Positions 56,581 to 64,000 of a stretch of 64,000 bases of DNA are shown here, one piece after another (position 1 is the first letter of the stretch; each line of letters opens with the position of its first letter). The translations under genes and the position numbers were made by a program. The notes below the pieces were generated by a model. That model was not told the origin of the DNA. It saw only the letters and a list, made by a program, of their open reading frames with translations, and searched no databases. The stretch is from Arcicella rigui (GTDB lineage: Bacteria; Bacteroidota; Bacteroidia; Cytophagales; Spirosomataceae): the NCBI RefSeq assembly GCF_034929435.1, contig NZ_JAYFUM010000023.1:1-64000 (forward strand). The letters are read 5' to 3'.

Positions 56581-57504
56581 TTCGCCTCTGGTTTGTATTA
56601 ATGTTTTATATATTTCTTTCATTTCTTCGCTCAAAAAACTTTCATCAACTAATACTTTCATCGCTGGAATTTTATTAGAAAACTTTTTGTAAATATTGTC
56701 TTTTACTTTTTCGTTGATACCCAAGTTTTTGGCAAAAACATCAAAATCTTCTCTTTTTAAGCGATTTTTTCTACCGTTAATTGTTAAAGCCATTTCTTCG
56801 TCATCAGGTATCACCAATTTTGTTGACACTAAATCATAAGCTGGAGCAAATTGTATTTCTCCTGATTGAGCATAAAGTAATGAAAAGTTCTTCAAGTGCA
56901 TATCTGCATTGCCTGTTAAAAAACAGAAAATACTTAGTTCAAAAAATGATATAAGGTCAAAACCTGCATTAGAACTAAATTTTCTAATCGTTTTACCAAT
57001 TTTTTCCATCGAAGACCTGTACTTATGTTCCGTCAAGGTTTCTGTTAATTGACAAAAATCTTCTACGTGAATTTTACCAGATTTTGTTCTGTCAAATCTT
57101 TTGGTCAAGTACGCCAATTCTCCCGATTCCAAACGGATTAATGAATGTTCTGCTGTTTTGATACCACATAAAGTTGCCAATTTCATGCTTAGGTCTTCAT
57201 TTTCAGGCAATTGCTCATATATTTCAGTTGGAGGTTTTAAAATATAATTTCCCCACAAACCAACGACGGTCAATCTACTTTGTTTACCATCTATTTGCTC
57301 AATGTCTAAAGAAAGTTTTGCTTGTACGCCTGTAACGGTAATACTTTTGGCAATGACTTCCTTCGCCATTAGCTTTAAGTCATTTTTGCCAAAAGGTAAC
57401 ATTGGAGGATTATTAAGCTCGAAAAATTTCTTTGAGCATTTGGTATGAAAATCAATTTCTCCTTCTAATAAAGGTTGATAACAGTATAAACATTTATTCA
57501 TCAT
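56554..57504 (-). CDS. HipT-like kinase toxin (HipA C-terminal type)
   Basis: A 316-residue HipA-family serine/threonine kinase lacking the N-terminal subdomain 1, which is encoded separately upstream. E. coli HipA and HipT toxins phosphorylate aminoacyl-tRNA synthetases. Visible: CxxC (5-8) and HxxC (20-23), a likely zinc knuckle; the Gly-rich loop TVTGVQAKLSL (56-66); ATP-site Lys in NYILKPP; catalytic Asp201 in NADMHLKN; and Mg-binding Asp224 in AYDLVST. In HipT the loop carries an autophosphorylated Ser-x-Ser; here the aligned pair appears to be Thr56/Thr58. It overlaps hipS by 11 bp. Kinase family is secure; toxin action is inferred. Confidence 0.88.
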   Translation of the reverse strand: MMNKCLYCYQPLLEGEIDFHTKCSKKFFELNNPPMLPFGKNDLKLMAKEVIAKSITVTGVQAKLSLDIEQIDGKQSRLTVVGLWGNYILKPPTEIYEQLPENEDLSMKLATLCGIKTAEHSLIRLESGELAYLTKRFDRTKSGKIHVEDFCQLTETLTEHKYRSSMEKIGKTIRKFSSNAGFDLISFFELSIFCFLTGNADMHLKNFSLLYAQSGEIQFAPAYDLVSTKLVIPDDEEMALTINGRKNRLKREDFDVFAKNLGINEKVKDNIYKKFSNKIPAMKVLVDESFLSEEMKEIYKTLIQTRGERLDFLTKE

Positions 57505-57829
57505 TTCCTTGTTTTATCGCTCTAACACTTACCGCCCCGATACAGTCGCCACAAACAGTCAATAATAAACCCATACGGTCTCTTTGGTTGAGTTTCCAAT
57601 TTTCAACCGCTATATTCAACAACCAACCTTCGGGAATCAGTCCATCGAAAAAAGGAAATAAAGTTTTACTAAAATAAACTTCCTTTTTTAATGGAATCGT
57701 CAATGAAATGGCTTTTGCATTGTCTTTTTGCAAGTAAAATTCATCATACTGAAAGTAATATCCATCTTCATTTTCACTGATAATTCCCGCTAATTCATCT
57801 TGATAAAAAACATTCCCAGCCCTACTCAT
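57494..57829 (-). CDS. HipS-like protein (HipA N-terminal domain)
   Basis: A 111-residue protein equal to HipA N-terminal subdomain 1. Typical blocks are GNVFYQDELAGIISE, ISLTIPLKKEVY and LFPFFDGLIPEGWLLN (the conserved FFxxLLPEG-type motif), then NQRDRMGLLLTVCGDCIGAV. In HipBST systems this free-standing piece is the antitoxin that binds and inhibits the HipT kinase. It overlaps hipB by 8 bp and hipT by 11 bp, so translation is coupled. The gene is complete, not a broken hipA: the downstream gene has its own start and N-terminal zinc-knuckle-like extension. Confidence 0.88.
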   Translation of the reverse strand: MSRAGNVFYQDELAGIISENEDGYYFQYDEFYLQKDNAKAISLTIPLKKEVYFSKTLFPFFDGLIPEGWLLNIAVENWKLNQRDRMGLLLTVCGDCIGAVSVRAIKQGNDE

Positions 57830-58028
57830 CTGCTACCTCCTTTCTAATTACACCTACTTCACTCCCGAAAAGGTCTAAAATTTGGTTTACTTTGTCAAGT
57901 CTTAAACTCGCTTTTCCTTGTTCTACTTCCCGAACAAAGCGAAGCCCAACGCCTGCTTTTTGTGCAAGGTCTATTTGGGTTAAGCCAAACTGCTTACGTT
58001 TTTCTTTAATATATGGAGCTATCTTCAT
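57822..58028 (-). CDS. HipB-like helix-turn-helix antitoxin/repressor
   Basis: A 68-residue DNA-binding protein of the Xre/y4mF type. The helix-turn-helix covers about 9-62: EKRKQFGLTQIDLAQKAGVG, LRFVREVEQGKASLRLDKVN and QILDLFG. It should bind the three palindromes directly upstream (58031-58134) and repress the operon, alone or together with the HipS/HipT proteins. First gene of the three; the nearest operator ends 3 bp before its ATG. Its length is shorter than E. coli HipB (88 residues). Confidence 0.9.
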   Translation of the reverse strand: MKIAPYIKEKRKQFGLTQIDLAQKAGVGLRFVREVEQGKASLRLDKVNQILDLFGSEVGVIRKEVADE

Positions 58029-58030
58029 AA

Positions 58031-58134
58031 AATTATACCCTAAAAGGTATAATTGCCCTTAATTTCAGACAATTATACCTTTTAGGGTATAAAAATACAT
58101 TTAAAACCTAAATTATACCCAATGAGGTATAATT
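58031..58134. promoter_or_regulatory. Three palindromic operators spaced exactly 40 bp
   Basis: Sites at 58031-58054, 58071-58094 and 58111-58134 share AATTATACC-N6-GGTATAATT (the middle one ends GGTATAAAA). Centres are 58042.5, 58082.5 and 58122.5. The first two are reverse complements of each other, together forming a 23-bp inverted repeat (58033-58055 with 58070-58092). E. coli HipB binds a comparable TATCC-N8-GGATA palindrome in several copies. The arms include TATAAT hexamers, so binding should block the promoter. Confidence 0.88.
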
Positions 58135-58157
58135 TTAATTTATCCTTTAAACCAATT

Positions 58158-59087
58158 TTAGGTATTTTGCTTTTTCAATAAAAATAACAAAGGAACATAA
58201 AAGCGTTCACGCCAAGATTTTTCACTGTGGTCTTTTCCTTTGAAATACTCTGTTCGCCAGTTTCCTGCATGATAACCTTTGCTTTTCATACAAGCATCTA
58301 CTTGGGCTTGGAGTGCTGGGTAAAGTGCATCCAAAGTTTTATCGCCGTGGTCGAAGTAAATTTTGTGATTGTCTGGATTCGGAAGGGTTTCTTTCAAATA
58401 ATGTACAATGGCATTAGGAACTGGGTTCTTATCCAAACAAAATACACCTGGCCAGTGAGTAGAAAGACAAGCTGCCCCGCCAAAAACTTTTGGATATTGC
58501 GTAATGGCATACATCGCCACCAAACCGCCCATGCTCGAACCTGCAATAAAAGTATGGTCGGCATCGGTAGAAACTGCATAATGTTTGTCGATATATGGTT
58601 TTAGTTCCGTAACCAAAAACTTCAAATAATGGTCTGAATTGGGTTGGAATGATTCAGCACATTTGCCTTTTTCGTGCAATTGCTTACGAACAAAATCTTT
58701 TTGTTCAGCCGTTAAACTTTGAAATGGCTTTTGTGGAAAATAGTCCGCATAGTGGTTTTTGGCATCATTCCACACGCCTACGATAATAAAATCTTGTACT
58801 CTTCCTGCTTGTTGCAATTTACTTGCGATATTATCTACATTCCAGCTTTGCTGATGCCAGCTACTTGAATTATCAAATAACATTTGCCCGTCTTGCATAT
58901 ACAACACTGAGTATTTTTTCTCTGGAGTATAGTCGTCTGGAATCCAAATATCGATATTTCTTGGACTCACGTATTTTGAATTAAAATTCGACAAACGTTT
59001 GATTGAACCCGATACAACTTTGGGCAAACGATGGGCTTCGATAGACAATGATAAGGCTATCAAAACTATAGATAAGAAATGTTTCAT
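58158..59087 (-). CDS. Secreted alpha/beta-hydrolase esterase (EstD/CE1-like)
   Basis: A 309-residue protein with signal peptide 1-18 (ending IEA). It is an esterase D/CE1-like alpha/beta hydrolase: IDIWIPDDYTPEKKYSVLYM, nucleophile Ser185 in AGSSMGGLVAMY, and a late His in FKGKDHSEKSWRERF. Relatives release feruloyl or acetyl esters from plant glycans or hydrolyse siderophores. It stands alone on the minus strand, with a terminator-bearing 394-bp gap before it and the toxin operon after it. The substrate cannot be told. Confidence 0.82.
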   Translation of the reverse strand: MKHFLSIVLIALSLSIEAHRLPKVVSGSIKRLSNFNSKYVSPRNIDIWIPDDYTPEKKYSVLYMQDGQMLFDNSSSWHQQSWNVDNIASKLQQAGRVQDFIIVGVWNDAKNHYADYFPQKPFQSLTAEQKDFVRKQLHEKGKCAESFQPNSDHYLKFLVTELKPYIDKHYAVSTDADHTFIAGSSMGGLVAMYAITQYPKVFGGAACLSTHWPGVFCLDKNPVPNAIVHYLKETLPNPDNHKIYFDHGDKTLDALYPALQAQVDACMKSKGYHAGNWRTEYFKGKDHSEKSWRERFYVPLLFLLKKQNT

Positions 59088-59481
59088 TTTTGTATTAATT
59101 GAGATTGTTTTTGGTCATTCAATACGCTGATGTTTCTACAAGTATTGAATTTTATGGTCAATTTTATCCCTAAATCTTAGGCTTAAATTGTTGTTTTGTT
59201 TCAGAATAAGAAGTACCCAAAAAGGAAATTGACAGCACAAAGGAAGTACTATTTTTTCAAAAAGAGAAGTATTTTGTGTTAATTTTATAATATATCAAGA
59301 AAAAAATATACTTTTCTTAGAAAAATGATATAATAATACCTTCAATTGGATGATTTTGAGTAGGTAGTAAAAGCGAGAAATGGCTTCTATTTCGCTGGAA
59401 CTGCATCAAAAAACGAGCGGTCAAGAAATACTTCCTGACCGCTCGTTTTGTAATCTTAAAAAAATGATATTTCTAAATATT
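59088..59481. other. 394-bp gap between GH13 and esterase genes
   Basis: Contains the GH13 terminator (59410-59449) and should contain the esterase promoter. The middle is AT-rich (about 59270-59345) without recognisable repeats or genes. Confidence 0.45.
59410..59449 (-). terminator. Terminator of GH13 gene
   Basis: A perfect 14-bp stem AAAACGAGCGGTCA (59410-59423) with TGACCGCTCGTTTT (59436-59449), 12-base loop, 33 bp past the GH13 stop. The stem is GC-rich for this genome, and its arm ends in a T run on either strand. Confidence 0.88.
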
Positions 59482-61341
59482 TTACTCGAAAATCTCTAAA
59501 ATCAAAGGGCTGTTTGGTTCAAGACTTAGACTGTCTTTTACACTAATGGTTTTTTGATGAAAAACATCTTTTGCTCTAAAATTGGGCTTTAAGATTTCTT
59601 TAAAACGAGCTAAATCCAAAGATTTTGCTTCGGTATTTTTATTCAAAATCACTATTACTTTTTGTTTGTCGTTGTATCTAAATTGTACGTACACACCATT
59701 TTCTGGAGCAAAATGTTTCAATTTTCCTGAGTGAATCACAGGCGTATTTTTTCGCCATTGCAATAATTGTATCACAAAATTAAGAGCTTCGGTTTCACGC
59801 TCTGTCATGGCAATATGTTTGAAAACATTTTTGGTATCACCTTGCCAACCGCCCGGCATATCGGCACGGATTTCGCCATGAGCATCACTTTTTGGATTGG
59901 TAATCAAGATTTCCGTTCCATAATAAATCTGTGGAATACCTCTGGTCGTTAGCAAGAAAGTCATTCCTAATTTGAATTTATTAAAGTCTTCTTTGATTTG
60001 CGTATAAAAACGACTCATGTCGTGATTGTCAGGAAAAATCACTAAATCATTCGGATTTGGATAAACGAAATCGTTGGCGATGGTTTGGTACAATTTGGTA
60101 AAACCTTGTCCCCATATTTTTTCGTCTCCGTTCAAAGCCTCAACCAAGGACGCATTGGTTGGGAAATCCATTAAACTTCTCAAATACGAAACATAGCCAT
60201 TTTTGTTTACTTTGCCTCTTTGCCAAGCCGAAACAATACTCGGATTCAGCGACCATTCTTCGCCAACAACGTTGAAGTTGGGGTATTCGTCCATTACTCT
60301 TTTTGCCCAAATGGTCATAAAGTCTTTGTCGGGATATGGCCAAGTATCCATTCTGATTCCGCCCAAATCGGCGTACTCTATCCACCAAATCGAATTTTGA
60401 ATTAGATAGTTTGCCATAAAAGGGTTTCGCTGATTTAGGTCGGGCATAGTAAAATCAAACCAACCGTCACTGTGCATCGTTTTGTCGATTTCAGCAGCGT
60501 AAGGGTCGTGCAAACTTTCACGGTGATGACTTGAATAAATCACTTTTGGACTATCCTGAAAATTCACCCAATCATTTGTAGGTGCATCTTTCATCCACCA
60601 ATGTTCTGAACCACAGTGATTTAGTACCATATCCATGATTAACTTTATGCCTTTCTTTTTGGCTTCTTTTGATAGGCGAACATAGTCTTCGTTTGAACCG
60701 AAACGTGGGTCAATTTTACTAAAATTCGTAATGGCATAGCCATGATAGGAAGTTTTAGGCTGCTTGTTTTCCAACAAAGGATTTATCCAAAGTGCCGTCA
60801 TTCCCAGATTTTGGATATAATCTAAATGTTGGATAATACCTTCAATATCGCCGCCGTGTCGCCCTGTCAAATCCTTGCGATTGAGCGTATCTTTATAGCC
60901 AACAACATTATCGTTTTGCGGATTTCCATTTGCAAAACGGTCTGGTGTAATCATATACATCACATCGCTGGTATTGAAACCTACTCTTTCAGCAGCTTTT
61001 GCTTCTCGTTTCAAAAGAGAATAAGTATAGCTAATCGTTTTTTTGGCAGCATTTTCAAAAACGATTTTCATGTCTCCAGCTTTGGTTTGCGGAGTAATCA
61101 GTAAATCAATAAACAAATAATTGGGGTTCGTTACCTTGTTTACTTTCAAGATACTTACTCCTTTGTATTGAATCGAAGGCTTGAAACTTGCAATATTTTT
61201 TCCATGAATCAATAATTGTAAACGGGGGTTTTTCATGCCTACCCACCAATTTAGCGGTTCTACGTGCTGAATACTTTCTTGTGCAAAAGTATTGTTGAGT
61301 AAGAAAAGTAAGCCGAAAAAGTAATAAAGTCTTTTTTTCAT
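59482..61341 (-). CDS. GH13 alpha-amylase family (cyclomaltodextrinase-like)
   Basis: A 619-residue secreted GH13 enzyme from the ATG at 61341 (MKKRLYYFFGLLFLLNNTFA); the open frame goes 14 codons further. An N-terminal cyclomaltodextrinase-type sandwich (about 25-110) precedes the barrel. All four GH13 regions are present: DMVLNHCG, GGIRMDTWPYPD (nucleophile Asp), NVVGEEW (acid/base Glu) and FPDNHDMSRF. C-terminal beta domain is about 530-619. It probably degrades starch- or maltodextrin-type alpha-glucans in the periplasm. It lies 42 bp after the phytanoyl-CoA dioxygenase-like gene, probably in one operon. No SusCD pair is adjacent. Confidence 0.92.
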   Translation of the reverse strand: MKKRLYYFFGLLFLLNNTFAQESIQHVEPLNWWVGMKNPRLQLLIHGKNIASFKPSIQYKGVSILKVNKVTNPNYLFIDLLITPQTKAGDMKIVFENAAKKTISYTYSLLKREAKAAERVGFNTSDVMYMITPDRFANGNPQNDNVVGYKDTLNRKDLTGRHGGDIEGIIQHLDYIQNLGMTALWINPLLENKQPKTSYHGYAITNFSKIDPRFGSNEDYVRLSKEAKKKGIKLIMDMVLNHCGSEHWWMKDAPTNDWVNFQDSPKVIYSSHHRESLHDPYAAEIDKTMHSDGWFDFTMPDLNQRNPFMANYLIQNSIWWIEYADLGGIRMDTWPYPDKDFMTIWAKRVMDEYPNFNVVGEEWSLNPSIVSAWQRGKVNKNGYVSYLRSLMDFPTNASLVEALNGDEKIWGQGFTKLYQTIANDFVYPNPNDLVIFPDNHDMSRFYTQIKEDFNKFKLGMTFLLTTRGIPQIYYGTEILITNPKSDAHGEIRADMPGGWQGDTKNVFKHIAMTERETEALNFVIQLLQWRKNTPVIHSGKLKHFAPENGVYVQFRYNDKQKVIVILNKNTEAKSLDLARFKEILKPNFRAKDVFHQKTISVKDSLSLEPNSPLILEIFE

Positions 61342-61383
61342 CTGATGGTTTGTTGTTATTTTTTCAAAAAAACCTTCGTGCAA

Positions 61384-62181
61384 TCAATACAAAACTGGGT
61401 TTAAAGGCGTGTCTATTACTTCTCCGATATTCGCCCCCGGACACCAAGTGTGCCAATCTACCTCTTGGTTTTTGTTGGTAGGTTTTTGTAAAATCATGTT
61501 TTTATCCATGTAAATTACTGTCATTACTTTTCTGACTTGGTCTGTTACATTTGCACCTGCACGGTGAAACACCCAGCCAGAATGAAAACTTATTTCGCCC
61601 AAATCAAAAGGTTCGATAACGTGTTCAAAATCAGTTACTCTCAATTTTTCGCCAATAAGTTTTTCACTATCGTCACCAATTTTCAAATCACGTCCTTCTA
61701 CAATTTTATGGCTTCCAGCACTGAATTCAAGTGGCCCCATTTCTAATGCAACGGCTTGTAAAGGAATCCATGCAGTTATGGTTTTGTCGCTACTCAAAGG
61801 CCAATAATACTGGTCGGCGTGCCATGGGGTAATACCGCCACCGCCTTCTTTGAACAAAGCTTGGTCGTGATACATCCGAACGCCCTCTACTTGCATTAAA
61901 TCGGCTGCAATTTTTGCCAAGCGTTTGCTAAAGACAAATTCTTTTACAGTTTCATTTTCACGCCAAAGGTTGAAAAGCTGTAAAAATGCTTTGCCATAAG
62001 TATCTCTTTCTTCCACTTTACTCGTAACAGTATTCATTTTTTCTACTTGTTCCGAGATAATTTTGTTGTAAAATTCAAGTGTTTCGGCATCAAAAACATT
62101 TTTAAGTTTGATAAAACGATTTTTTTCGTAAAACTCAATCTGTTCTTGACTCAGCTCGTAATATGTTGTTAAATCTTTCAT
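61384..62181 (-). CDS. Phytanoyl-CoA dioxygenase-family protein
   Basis: A 265-residue cytoplasmic Fe(II)/2-oxoglutarate dioxygenase-like protein from the ATG at 62181 (MKDLTTYYELSQEQIEFYEK). The metal triad is visible: His and Asp in TPWHADQYYWPL and the distal His in SGWVFHRAGANVTDQVRK, whose Arg should bind 2-oxoglutarate. The earlier in-frame start at 62259 adds 26 residues without family features. Family members hydroxylate diverse small molecules; the substrate is unknown. It is divergent from an AraC gene (138-bp gap), which may control it and the downstream GH13. Confidence 0.88.
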   Translation of the reverse strand: MKDLTTYYELSQEQIEFYEKNRFIKLKNVFDAETLEFYNKIISEQVEKMNTVTSKVEERDTYGKAFLQLFNLWRENETVKEFVFSKRLAKIAADLMQVEGVRMYHDQALFKEGGGGITPWHADQYYWPLSSDKTITAWIPLQAVALEMGPLEFSAGSHKIVEGRDLKIGDDSEKLIGEKLRVTDFEHVIEPFDLGEISFHSGWVFHRAGANVTDQVRKVMTVIYMDKNMILQKPTNKNQEVDWHTWCPGANIGEVIDTPLNPVLY

Positions 62182-62319
62182 GGTAAAATTATTTTTGGAT
62201 TGTTTGATAGTGCAAATTTCATCAAAATAAAGAAACCAGCGGTTTACAGATTTATACAATTATTATTCATATATTACCAATAAAATTAGAAGTAAGACAA
62301 TATTAAAGGTAATTTATTA
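62182..62319. promoter_or_regulatory. Divergent promoter region, PhyH and AraC
   Basis: A 138-bp gap. On the plus strand TTATACAATTATTATTC (about 62254-62270) resembles the TACAATTAT core of the elements at 30618 and 35618 and could be part of the AraC promoter. Weak evidence. Confidence 0.3.
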
Positions 62320-63165
62320 ATGAAACCATCACTCGAACTCGGTATCAGTAATTTGCCGAACGCTTCTTTTAAATCCTTTCGATTGTATCAGAAAAGCTTT
62401 GAGTCGCATTGGCATTATCATCCCGAACTTGAATTAGTCTATTTTTCAAAAGGAAAAGGAATGAGATTTATTGGCGATAAAATTTCACTTTACAAAGAAA
62501 ACGATTTGTTCCTAATCGGCGAGAATATCCCTCATACTTTTATGACTTATCAAGAAGAAGCAACTCCTTTTGTGGAAGCCTACTGTATTCAATTTTCAAA
62601 ACAAATTTTCGATACTTTCCACGAATGCAAACATTTTCAGCAACTTTTTCAGGAAGCTCAACGAGGCATTTATTTTGAAAATATCTCAGAAATATTCATT
62701 CAAAAACTCCAAAGTATTGAATCAGCCAGCGGTGTTTCTTCGATTATTTTACTATTAGAAGTATTAGAAAGCTTGGCACAAAGTCCAGAAAAAACAATTT
62801 TATTGGATAAAGACTATCAGCAATACACGCTTTCGGAAAGTTCTACACGCTTACAAGTAGCGATTGATTATATCAATACGCATGCTCACAGAGGAATTTC
62901 ATTACAAGAAATTGCAGATGTTTGTCATTTTTCGCCCAATGCTTTTTGTAGGTGGTTTAAACAAAATATGGGCATCACTTTTATAGATTATCTCAACAAA
63001 ACTCGTCTTGCCCAAGTTTGTCAGCTATTAATTGCCAGTGATTTATCGGTCGGACAAATAGCCCTTCAAACTGGTTTTGATAATATCAGTACCCTCAATC
63101 GTTTGTTTCAACAAAAGTTACATCTATCCCCAAGCCAATATCGAAGCCAGTTTTTCCAAGATTAA
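62320..63165 (+). CDS. AraC-family regulator with cupin sensor
   Basis: A 281-residue regulator. A cupin sensor domain occupies about 15-100 (SHWHYHPELELVYFSKGKGM, where the histidines are typical of the sugar-sensing type). The AraC DNA-binding domain lies at about 180-280 (GISLQEIADVCHFSPNAFCR, then QIALQTGFDNISTLNRLFQQ and LHLSPSQYRSQF). It is divergent from the dioxygenase-GH13 pair and convergent with glycerate kinase. It probably regulates the divergent pair in response to a sugar or metabolite. Confidence 0.9.
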   Translation: MKPSLELGISNLPNASFKSFRLYQKSFESHWHYHPELELVYFSKGKGMRFIGDKISLYKENDLFLIGENIPHTFMTYQEEATPFVEAYCIQFSKQIFDTFHECKHFQQLFQEAQRGIYFENISEIFIQKLQSIESASGVSSIILLLEVLESLAQSPEKTILLDKDYQQYTLSESSTRLQVAIDYINTHAHRGISLQEIADVCHFSPNAFCRWFKQNMGITFIDYLNKTRLAQVCQLLIASDLSVGQIALQTGFDNISTLNRLFQQKLHLSPSQYRSQFFQD

Positions 63166-63232
63166 GATACAATGAAGCTATGATTTGAAATCATTCATCT
63201 GTAAAACTATGCTAATCATGAAAGAATCTCTT

Positions 63233-64000
63233 TTACTTAAAGGAAATACTTGAAAGCATTTTCCCCAATAACATTCCCTGATTTTCGAGTAATTGTGGCG
63301 TATTGGCTAAAGCATTTTCTAAAGTACTCGGCTCTTGCAAAATGGAAGTAGCATACAAAACAGATTTTTGCTTTGTCACGATTTCAACGTCTTGCAAAGT
63401 ACCACAAACGATAATGACAGGGACTGCCTTTGCTTCGGCTTTGCTCAAGAGTTGAGAAATAAGTTTTCCGTCCCATGTTTGGCTGTCAACTTTTCCTTCG
63501 CCAGTAACTAAAATATTAGTTTTTTCTAATAAATCATCCACTCGATTGATTTCCAAAATCCATGAAGCCGCAGAAATAATGTTAGCATTTAGCAACACCG
63601 CTAAACCGCCAGCTACCCCACCGCCTGCTCCGCTCCCAACTAAAGTTTGTGGATTGATACCAAAATGACGCTCAAGTACTTGAGCCATGTTTTGTAAACC
63701 TTTGTCTAACAATTGGATGCCTTCTTCGTTAGCACCTTTCTGTTTGGCAAACACATAAGCCGCACCACTTTCTCCGAAAAAAGGATTGGTAACATCGGTA
63801 GCAATAGTAAATTTTGTATTAAAAACCTCAGCAGGCACTTGAGAACCATCAATAGAAGCCACAGCTATTAAATTTTCGCCAGTGGCTTGAAGTACTGTTC
63901 CATCATTTGCCAAAAACCTAAAACCCAAAGCCGAAGCAATGCCCATTCCGCCATCGTTTGTGGCTGTTCCGCCAACAGTCAGAAAAATTTCTTTCGCTCC
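63233..64000 (-). CDS. Glycerate kinase, C-terminal part (cut by window end)
   Basis: The last 255 codons of a glycerate kinase type 1 (GlxK/GarK family); the start lies beyond position 64000. The frame is open to the edge and encodes EIFLTVGGTATNDGGMGIAS, a family signature, so the internal Met at 63946 is not the start. Also visible are GAGGGVAGGLAVLLNANIIS, ILVTGEGKVDSQTWDGK and VPVIIVCGTL. It converts D-glycerate to a phosphoglycerate with ATP, feeding products of sugar-acid breakdown into glycolysis. It is convergent with the AraC gene. The visible part is intact. Confidence 0.92.
   Translation of the reverse strand, partial: GAKEIFLTVGGTATNDGGMGIASALGFRFLANDGTVLQATGENLIAVASIDGSQVPAEVFNTKFTIATDVTNPFFGESGAAYVFAKQKGANEEGIQLLDKGLQNMAQVLERHFGINPQTLVGSGAGGGVAGGLAVLLNANIISAASWILEINRVDDLLEKTNILVTGEGKVDSQTWDGKLISQLLSKAEAKAVPVIIVCGTLQDVEIVTKQKSVLYATSILQEPSTLENALANTPQLLENQGMLLGKMLSSISFK

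Noticed and set aside
56554..57829. A single hipA gene broken by a frameshift
   Set aside because: The two parts match the natural HipS/HipT split, have short coupled overlaps with their own ATG starts, and the second part has an additional N-terminal motif.
1..64000. tRNA, rRNA and riboswitches
   Set aside because: No tRNA T-loop/acceptor pattern, rRNA block or known riboswitch core was recognised by eye; a covariance search would be needed to exclude small RNAs fully.

Overview
The window reads as chromosome of a free-living, polysaccharide-degrading member of the Bacteroidota, most likely order Cytophagales (an Emticicia/Arcicella/Runella-like genus is a guess). The signs are AT-rich DNA, SusC/SusD/SusE genes, a one-piece hybrid two-component regulator, a FecI/FecR-regulated TonB receptor, many glycoside hydrolases with signal peptides, lipoproteins with Bacteroidota-type lipoboxes, and a TAnnTTTG-type promoter element. 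I see no rRNA, tRNA, CRISPR array, insertion sequence or phage gene.

Layout. (1) 0.4-17.6 kb: a glycan locus with an ECF sigma factor, a FecR anti-sigma factor and a TonB receptor with an STN signalling domain, then GH106 alpha-L-rhamnosidase (+). Facing it on the minus strand are GH2, GH115 and an acetylesterase/deacetylase fusion. No SusD is present. (2) 17.8-25.4 kb: an AraC regulator and an RND tripartite efflux operon ending in a TetR gene. (3) 25.6-30.5 kb: GH78 alpha-L-rhamnosidase and a Tat-exported sugar isomerase-like protein. (4) 30.5-32.8 kb: an accessory patch with two unknown small genes, an apparent SUKH (SMI1/KNR4) immunity-gene remnant and several families of palindromic intergenic repeats. 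(5) 32.8-37.8 kb: a large cytochrome c/HEAT-repeat protein and a housekeeping U32 (TrhP-like) protein. (6) 38.1-41.5 kb: a tight operon of SGNH esterase, GH172 and GH140 (apiosidase family). (7) 41.6-56.5 kb: a galactan utilisation locus, SusC-SusD-SusE-GH53-[GH2+GH53 fusion], with a divergent hybrid two-component regulator. (8) 56.5-58.1 kb: a three-gene HipB/HipS/HipT-type toxin-antitoxin operon preceded by three evenly spaced palindromic operators. (9) 58.2-64 kb: an esterase, GH13 alpha-amylase family enzyme, phytanoyl-CoA dioxygenase-like protein, AraC regulator and the 3' part of a glycerate kinase gene.

How it works together. Region 7 gives a coherent pathway for beta-1,4-galactan (pectic rhamnogalacturonan I side chains): endo-galactanases cut the chain at the surface or in the periplasm, SusCDE bind and import fragments, and the GH2 half of the fusion probably trims galactose. 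Regions 1, 3 and 6 carry rhamnosidases, a glucuronidase-family enzyme, an apiosidase-family enzyme and esterases. Together they suggest attack on substituted plant pectin or plant glycosides, but the exact substrates are inference.

Most interesting items: the HipBST-like operon with operators exactly 40 bp apart; the GH2-GH53 fusion beside a free-standing GH53; the sialate-acetylesterase/NodB-deacetylase fusion; the SusD-less sigma/anti-sigma TonB glycan locus; a perfect 37-bp inverted repeat between GH78 and the isomerase; and an upstream element shared by the isomerase and cytochrome genes.
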